A stretch of DNA of 64,000 nucleotides, from NCBI RefSeq assembly GCF_050908995.1, contig NC_135124.1, positions 6,696,001 through 6,760,000 of the forward strand, written 5' to 3'. A program made the translations under genes and the position numbers. Below, piece by piece: positions 57,992 through 64,000 of the stretch. Under the pieces are notes generated by a model. The model worked only from the letters and a program-made list of their open reading frames with translations, made no database searches and was not told the DNA's origin. The stretch comes from Andrena cerasifolii (lineage: Eukaryota > Arthropoda > Insecta > Hymenoptera > Andrenidae). The number at the start of each line of letters is the position of its first letter. The first letter of the stretch is position 1.

Positions 57992-60900
57992 ATAAAATCC
58001 TAAAAATTACCCATGGTTGGAGTGCTTTGATGGGAGAGTGCCTTCAAGCTGAAAATTCAATTGCTACGTTTAGTAAGGTATAACTTTACTCCACCTCCGC
58101 AATCCGTGAAACGTTTGAAGAAATCAACATCTATTTCAAAACACTTGGAATCGGTCGACTGTCCTCCAGCGATACGGAACATTCTAACAATCCTCACGAT
58201 TCAACTGTTCCCACCGACTGGAGTACGATACCTAGCGCGTTTTCGAGCGACTCTGAACGATGGTGTCACGACGACAGAATTCGCGACAAATGCAAACGAG
58301 CAGGAAGAAAAGAAACAGGCAATACCAGGTCGAGGAAACTGGAACGTCCACGTTCCACCCACACCTTTATCGCCGATCGATAGTGACACGTCGCTCGGAC
58401 TACACCGCTCGCATAATCAATACGAGGCGATATATGCATCTGTAATAGGAGCGAAGGGACCGTCAGCCAGGAGACGGTAGAAGTAGGAAGAATACCGATG
58501 ATAGATCGCTGACGGACGAGCACGATATACAGCTTGTCGTGAAACGTTTCTCTTCCCCGAGGAGACCTAATCGTTTTTCCTTGGTGGCGCGCGCGGGAAA
58601 TCGAGCACGTGTCGCCGCGTGTCGCTGTCCAGTTCCACGTGGATATCTGAGATTTCCCGTCACTTTAAGGAGACACTGATCCAACGAATTGATATGCTCA
58701 CTTTTCCAGCGGAAATCGTTGGGGTGTAAAACAATGGAGGGGAGAATGAGAATTTCTTTTGGGTGGAAGGGTTGGGAAAATCGAGGAACCTGTGTTTCGT
58801 AAATATGGGAGTAAATGTGGTAAAATGTAGATTTGTAGGTGCTTGGATTTTTGGGTATTGTTTTTGTTAGTATTCGTTGATGGTAGATGAAGAAAATTAA
58901 TGGAGTTGCCAACAATGCCATTTTCGCCTTGAGACTCCAGGTTTGCTGAAATTATTTTCCAGTTTACAGGTTTGCTGGTAATCCCTCCAGGAATGTGATA
59001 AATATTACCCTTTAATATTAAAAAGCAGTTAATTATTCTGCAGCACGAAATTACGTAGGTATAATAAGACTTTCATTTTTCGAACGCACTCTAACTGAAT
59101 GGATTAAATTATTTATTTTGTGATAAATATATATTTATACTATGCACTGTAATAAATAGTATATGTACATACTTGTTTTTATATAGATAATTCTAATTAT
59201 GAACTTAAGAAGTTATGAGAGCACGTCATTTATTTCTGTTATTTTATTTTGTTAAATAAAATAATTTGTGTTTTCTTGGATTATTATTTTTTTTTTGCTA
59301 ATCCTCCAGGTGAGTGCTAAGCAATTTTAGCAACCCTATAAATGAAGATGTAAGAAATTATTGAAATTGATGACGAGGGTTCTAAATAACTTAGAGAATG
59401 AAATTAATTTACAGTGTCCTGTTGTTGAAATGGTATTTCATACGAAATGAAGATTCTATATTTTGAATTAGAAAGATCCTGTAAAAGGAAAATTTCAAAT
59501 TGGGAAACTTCAAGAATTGAAAAGATACTGAATATTTTCATCCCCTTTTAAGATTGCAGTTCTCCTGCTTCGCTTTTATTTCGCTGTGAATGCGACGTAT
59601 AAATATAAAAAATATTACGTTCTTGAAGAAATTTATTACGCTGTGAACAGGTTCACAAATGCTCCACTTGCCATAAGCAAGATATTTATCAGAAAGAACG
59701 CTACACAATTCTTGTCTTATTGTTAGTTCGATATTACCCCTTAATCGCCCATTATACGGAAACTTCGCGTGCTCTGCTGGAAGATCCAATGGGAAAATCT
59801 TATTTAACGTATACGAGTCTCGTGTGTCTAGAAAATCCCCGCGAAATCTTCTGTACGATACCCAAAAGCAAGATTGCAGAAATATTTCCCTCCGAATAAT
59901 AAGAAAATCGCAGTGAAATGAAATTTAATGTTGTAGCTTCTCGAATTCACGAATGAAATGAAATCTGAATAAGCAGAATTTTAATATAAACCTTCAGTTT
60001 CGAATTATGTAATGGAAAAATAAAATAATTTTATGTAGTTTACAGTGTTTACACGTACATAGAACTTAATAACCAAGTTAAATCTTAACTGAGTTTTAGA
60101 TAATGAATCGCATACTTTATTAAGTGAAAGAAAGATTCACCAAGGACTGAAATAAACTATATTCTTTGAATATATCGTGCAGTTCGTATAATTTAAGAAG
60201 TAACAGATATTAAACTCAATTGCGGTGGATCTTTAATTAAATATTTTAGAAACTTGTGCATTCTCTTTTATGTAAGTTTTATTGTTACAACGGACTCGTG
60301 TAATGGTATCAATAAATTAACTGCAATTGCATTCGCGTTGAATTGATTGAAGTGCGATCAATGATTTTAATTGCGATAAGAAATTTTATTAGGGCATACC
60401 AATTTATAGAAACACACACAGTGCATTTGTAAATGGAGCATAAAGGTAACTCAAAGTGGTTAAAATTATAAAAAATAAAGCTTTGATGTAACAATCGACA
60501 GACGATAACAATGAAGCTTTACCGACTACAGGTAGATTAATAATCCTGGGTTCTATCAATATCAGGGATTCCCACAAAAACACGATAAAGCGAAATGAAC
60601 TATACTCATAATAAAATAGCCAAAATTGCGACATTTCTCTTTAAGAAAATTCATGGAATTTCAGAAATTTCTCTAGATACACAAAATTACATTATTGTAC
60701 AATTGAATTCCCACAAATGACTTAGAATTCGATGCAAATGCGAAAACACCAAAATGTGGAAATCAGTGTGTGTAATTTCCTGAAAATCACGTCGCAATCG
60801 CAGAAATTCGTGAGAACCGTGGAATCATTTGCCACCTCTTTTGCTATCATATTCTCCTGTTCCAAAATCTCTATCCCTGCTAAAACCCTGATCCAAGACA

Positions 60901-62771
60901 GCCATCCCTATTTCGAAATTCTTTACAGATCATACCACGTTCCACGAACTCACGAATTACATGAAACCCCTCTATTTTCCCCATTTTCCATTTCCTTTTT
61001 CACTACTACTGAAACCCCTACGAACAATGTTAACAAAGAATAACTCATTTCATTTACATTTAATGCAAAATTGAATTCTCCAGAATTATACTCTACACAT
61101 TAAAAATACTTAATAAATCATTAATTACATTTACCAGTCGCAACAATTTTCCAAAAAAACATTCTTCAACGTGGAGGCTCATCTTTCATTTCCTTCCATC
61201 CATCAGTTTCCATGATGAGAATCAAACGATTAACCAAATGCTACATTTTATACAAAGAGACAAAGATGCATCTTTCCCATCGTACCCCAGAAGGAAGGAA
61301 GATCCAAGAGTAATGGCGGATTTCATTTACTTGCGTCAGACGGTTCTCTTGGAGGCAAGAAGAAGGCCTTTATCTTTATCGGTGGTTCGCACGGTCTCTA
61401 ACGGTGTTGAATTCTCCAGGGATCGCTCGTGTTAAACGGCGATCTGCGTGTACCTCGTGTGGGATGCAAATTCTGTGGACTTGCCCCCGGAATTCGACTA
61501 CACTTCCGGTTTCTTCGTCCCCGTTCACCATGTGTACGCAGAGTTCGTGGTGCGTCTAGTTCCATTTGCACGTGAACGGCCTGTGAGAGTGACTCCAACA
61601 ATTGAGCAGCTGAAGAGGTAAACGACACCGAAAACGATAAACGAAAAAAAATCGAGTCTTTCATTCAAAAACTAGAATCTCCAAGCGTTAAAATGCATTT
61701 TTTAAATATTTTTTGTGACCATTTTTCGCAGAGATACAGCCATTTGAAAATGCCCAAAATTTTCGGGAAATTACAGTTTTCCTTTAAGTGTATAATTGTA
61801 TTTTGTTCACACTTGTAATCACCCTGTAGAAAAATGTATTCAAATTGATCAAGGTATGAAGATGAAAATTGTAGTAGAATCTTCTCCAATTTCGTATTGG
61901 AGCCTTCTTTTTAATATGAAAACACTATAATATATATTGAATAATCACGATCCTTTTTACAGTTAGAACTCACTAAACCAAGAATGCACTTTGCTACGTG
62001 TACAAAGCTGAAGCATGCAACACTCGTAATTAAAGATCCCTCGAGTCAAAGAGTCTTTGCGAACCTGTTCGACAAAGAGGTTGGCCAGCTTTCCGAAGAA
62101 AACCGTTTCGAAAGGAAAAGGAACGCGTGGACCATCGTCGATTCTCTATTTCTGTGCCCGCAGACGTCGATATTGATCAATCGTGTTCCATATCGGAACG
62201 GGCGCAAGGATCTTGCGAAACGCTTTACACGGAATCGCAACGTCCAAGTGGCGCACTTGAAATTTCTACACATATAAGACTTAATGGATAGTAACGAAAC
62301 GCCACCACTTAACTTCTATAAACACTTTACTCTAATCCTTACTCTTTACTCAAAAAAAAAAAACTTTACTTCAATCCGTCCTATTTCTACTCACTCTTTC
62401 CTTAGGAATCAGCCACCATTGAAGAAATTATACTAAGTGTTTTGAAATATTCTGCAGCGATGCATTGTCAAAACAAATCTACTCTCGGTTCAACATCATC
62501 CCTTCACCAAAATTAATCATTAACCCCTGAACGACCCAATTAAGTTAAACAATATGATTAAAAGAATTCCAAGTTTCGTTCAGCCACTTAAGTAGCTCGC
62601 CACAAGATCTCAGCAAATTGAATTTATAATTTATGGAGTTATTAAAGTAAGAAAAGCGTAGTGATACCAAATACGTAATATTCCATCTGTGACCAATAAG
62701 AATACAAAATTATACAGACCCTTCTAATATTACGTGGTTGTTTTCAGGGCACCCAACAAAGATCGTGATAC
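57992..62771. other. Non-coding stretch, CpG-rich at 58170-58640
   Basis: The CpG-rich part has three overlapping frames up to 139 codons on the plus strand and two on the minus strand. A 152-codon minus frame covers 58463-58921. None is recognisable. From 58900 on the DNA is AT-rich with nothing that I can support. Confidence 0.45.
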
Positions 62772-62780
62772 TACATAACT

Positions 62781-62973
62781 AGGAAATTCAATCCCGGGAT
62801 CCCGGCTGTTTATGGATTCCATTTTTTTACTTTTCAGTTGTTCATAAAGTAATTTACGTTTTTAAAAATTCTTGAAATTCTCTCGGGATAAATTATAACT
62901 TGATATATCAAATCCCAGGTGTTTTAAAATCGAAAAAACATCCGGGATTACGATCCCGGGATTGAATTCCCTA
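62781..62973. mobile_element. Hairpin MITE with 9-bp target duplication, about 193 bp
   Basis: Inverted ends AGGAAATTCAATCCCGGGAT and ATCCCGGGATTGAATTCCCT (one mismatch) are flanked by TACATAACT on both sides (62772-62780, 62974-62982). A 9-bp duplication points to a Mutator-like element rather than hAT (8 bp), but a decayed 8-bp case cannot be excluded. The interior is AT-rich without a frame. Confidence 0.8.
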
Positions 62974-62982
62974 TACATAACT

Positions 62983-64000
62983 GACTGTGAGTATTAAATG
63001 GTTAATATTTATTTTCGTTTGGAAGAAATGAATTATCGTTCGTGAAAGAGTGATTTGCTCTTTCCCTTGCGAAACTACTGCAGGTGGAATTGCAGAAATC
63101 TACGCGCGCGCTGCTCGCGAAGCGGAGAAACATGGAGCAGAGTGAAAGAGAGCTGGATTTGCATAACGAGCCGCCGATAAATCGATCTATTCACAAGGGA
63201 AGGTGTCGCGACGTCGGGACTGAACGAAAACGAGTATGTGATTTTATTTGGCTTTCGACCATTTTTGCGGAGGATTCGCGCTGATATGTGACGAGGTCGT
63301 TGAATATTCAGTGATCAGGCGCTTTCTGATGGTGGGTACGTAAAAGGGGAGAAAAGCGAAGCAGAGGCTACAGGGAAATGGCAGCGTCACGAGATACTTA
63401 TATGTGGTTGAATGGATTATTTATACCATATTGATGTCTGTCTAATACGAAGATAACGGCGGCATTGCGCCACAACTCGAGCTGATTGGGTCAGGAATTC
63501 ATGTATTGAGATGTTCTACTTCGAGTTGCTTCAAGAAAAGCTGGGCTCAATAAGATGTTTGTGAAACTGATGATAGTCTTGTGACAGCATTATCGCAAAA
63601 TGCGTTAGCGAAATCTTTCTAATCTTTATTTTAATCTTCTAGCACCATTTCATGGAGTACAGAACGAATTGAGTGTGGTTCTAGTGGAATTTCAATTGCA
63701 TTGAACATTTAAAAAAGTTGATACACGGTTAATGAATTTTCTAAACACTTTATCTCTTATGAATTAGAATCTAATTACAGTTTTATGTTATTTGGGTGCA
63801 ATTTTATGTATTATGGTTGAATTGGACCGAAAGTGAATCTAAGTAATCACGTGTAATTCTTTACAATTTGAGTTTGAATTTGCTGTAAGTGGGTTTAAAT
63901 GTGCCTCGAAGCAGAGGACATTTTATATCATTGAGTCGTCAAATAGAAGTGCACGTAACGCAATCATTAATGGCAATCGAAAGAGAAAGTAATAACCGAT
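62983..64000. other. Non-coding stretch at window end
   Basis: A weak exon candidate lies at 63084-63202 on the plus strand: it follows a pyrimidine-rich tract and ACTGCAG, and is open to AAGGGAAG followed by GTGTCG. The donor is poor and the peptide is not recognised, so it is not called. The remainder is AT-rich. Confidence 0.4.

Noticed and set aside
1..64000. tRNA genes, CRISPR arrays, bacterial operons, retroviral or LINE coding regions
   Set aside because: I looked for B-box-like GGTTCGA contexts, regular spaced repeats, and reverse transcriptase or integrase motifs and found none that hold up.

Overview
The window reads as animal nuclear DNA, most probably from an insect. It has an AT-rich background, GC-rich patches with no loss of CpG, almost no protein-coding sequence, and many short non-autonomous DNA transposons. 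The undepleted CpG and the mix of Tc1/mariner, TTAA-flanked and hAT miniatures would suit Hymenoptera (ant, bee or wasp), but that placement is inference. I see no bacterial operons, no tRNA genes, no CRISPR array and no complete gene. The longest open frames (269 and 325 codons) lie in compositionally biased sequence and match no family I know. The only well-supported coding piece is a 103-bp exon on the minus strand at 3940-4042, so much of the window is probably long intron or intergenic DNA.

Layout. 1-5.8 kb: quiet AT-rich DNA, a 150-bp TA-flanked MITE, the minus-strand exon and two microsatellites. 5.8-20.6 kb: two TTAA-flanked 0.73-0.75 kb elements, several near-complete hairpin elements (11.9, 15.5 and 16.8 kb), two hAT MITEs (one with an exact 8-bp target duplication, one with 7 of 8 bases), a truncated copy of a mariner-type MITE, and a mariner remnant that keeps the C-terminal end of a transposase. 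21-24.1 kb: three copies of one composite motif (CTCGTAAA, five variable bases, AGGAAGTYGT, then a CGYAATAAA core), separated by two later transposon insertions. 27.5-31.3 kb: a 388-bp MITE, then a 5S rRNA-derived SINE nested in a TA-flanked MITE, then a hAT MITE with an exact 8-bp target duplication. 31-38 kb: GC-rich patches and an old direct duplication. 38-45.6 kb: two large foldback elements with arms of about 290 bp, and an almost perfect 120-bp-arm palindrome that carries flanking non-transposon DNA in its arms. 45.6-64 kb: a GC-rich island, long AT-rich stretches, two CCCT-ended TTAA-flanked MITEs, two CpG islands with long but unrecognised frames, and a hairpin element with a 9-bp target duplication.

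There is no pathway to reconstruct. What works together here is an ecosystem of non-autonomous elements. Only one of them (18.8-19.3 kb) keeps a trace of transposase, so transposition and amplification must have depended on enzymes encoded elsewhere. The candidates for undescribed biology are the tripled composite motif, the 5S-SINE-in-MITE nest, and the palindrome that duplicated its own flank.
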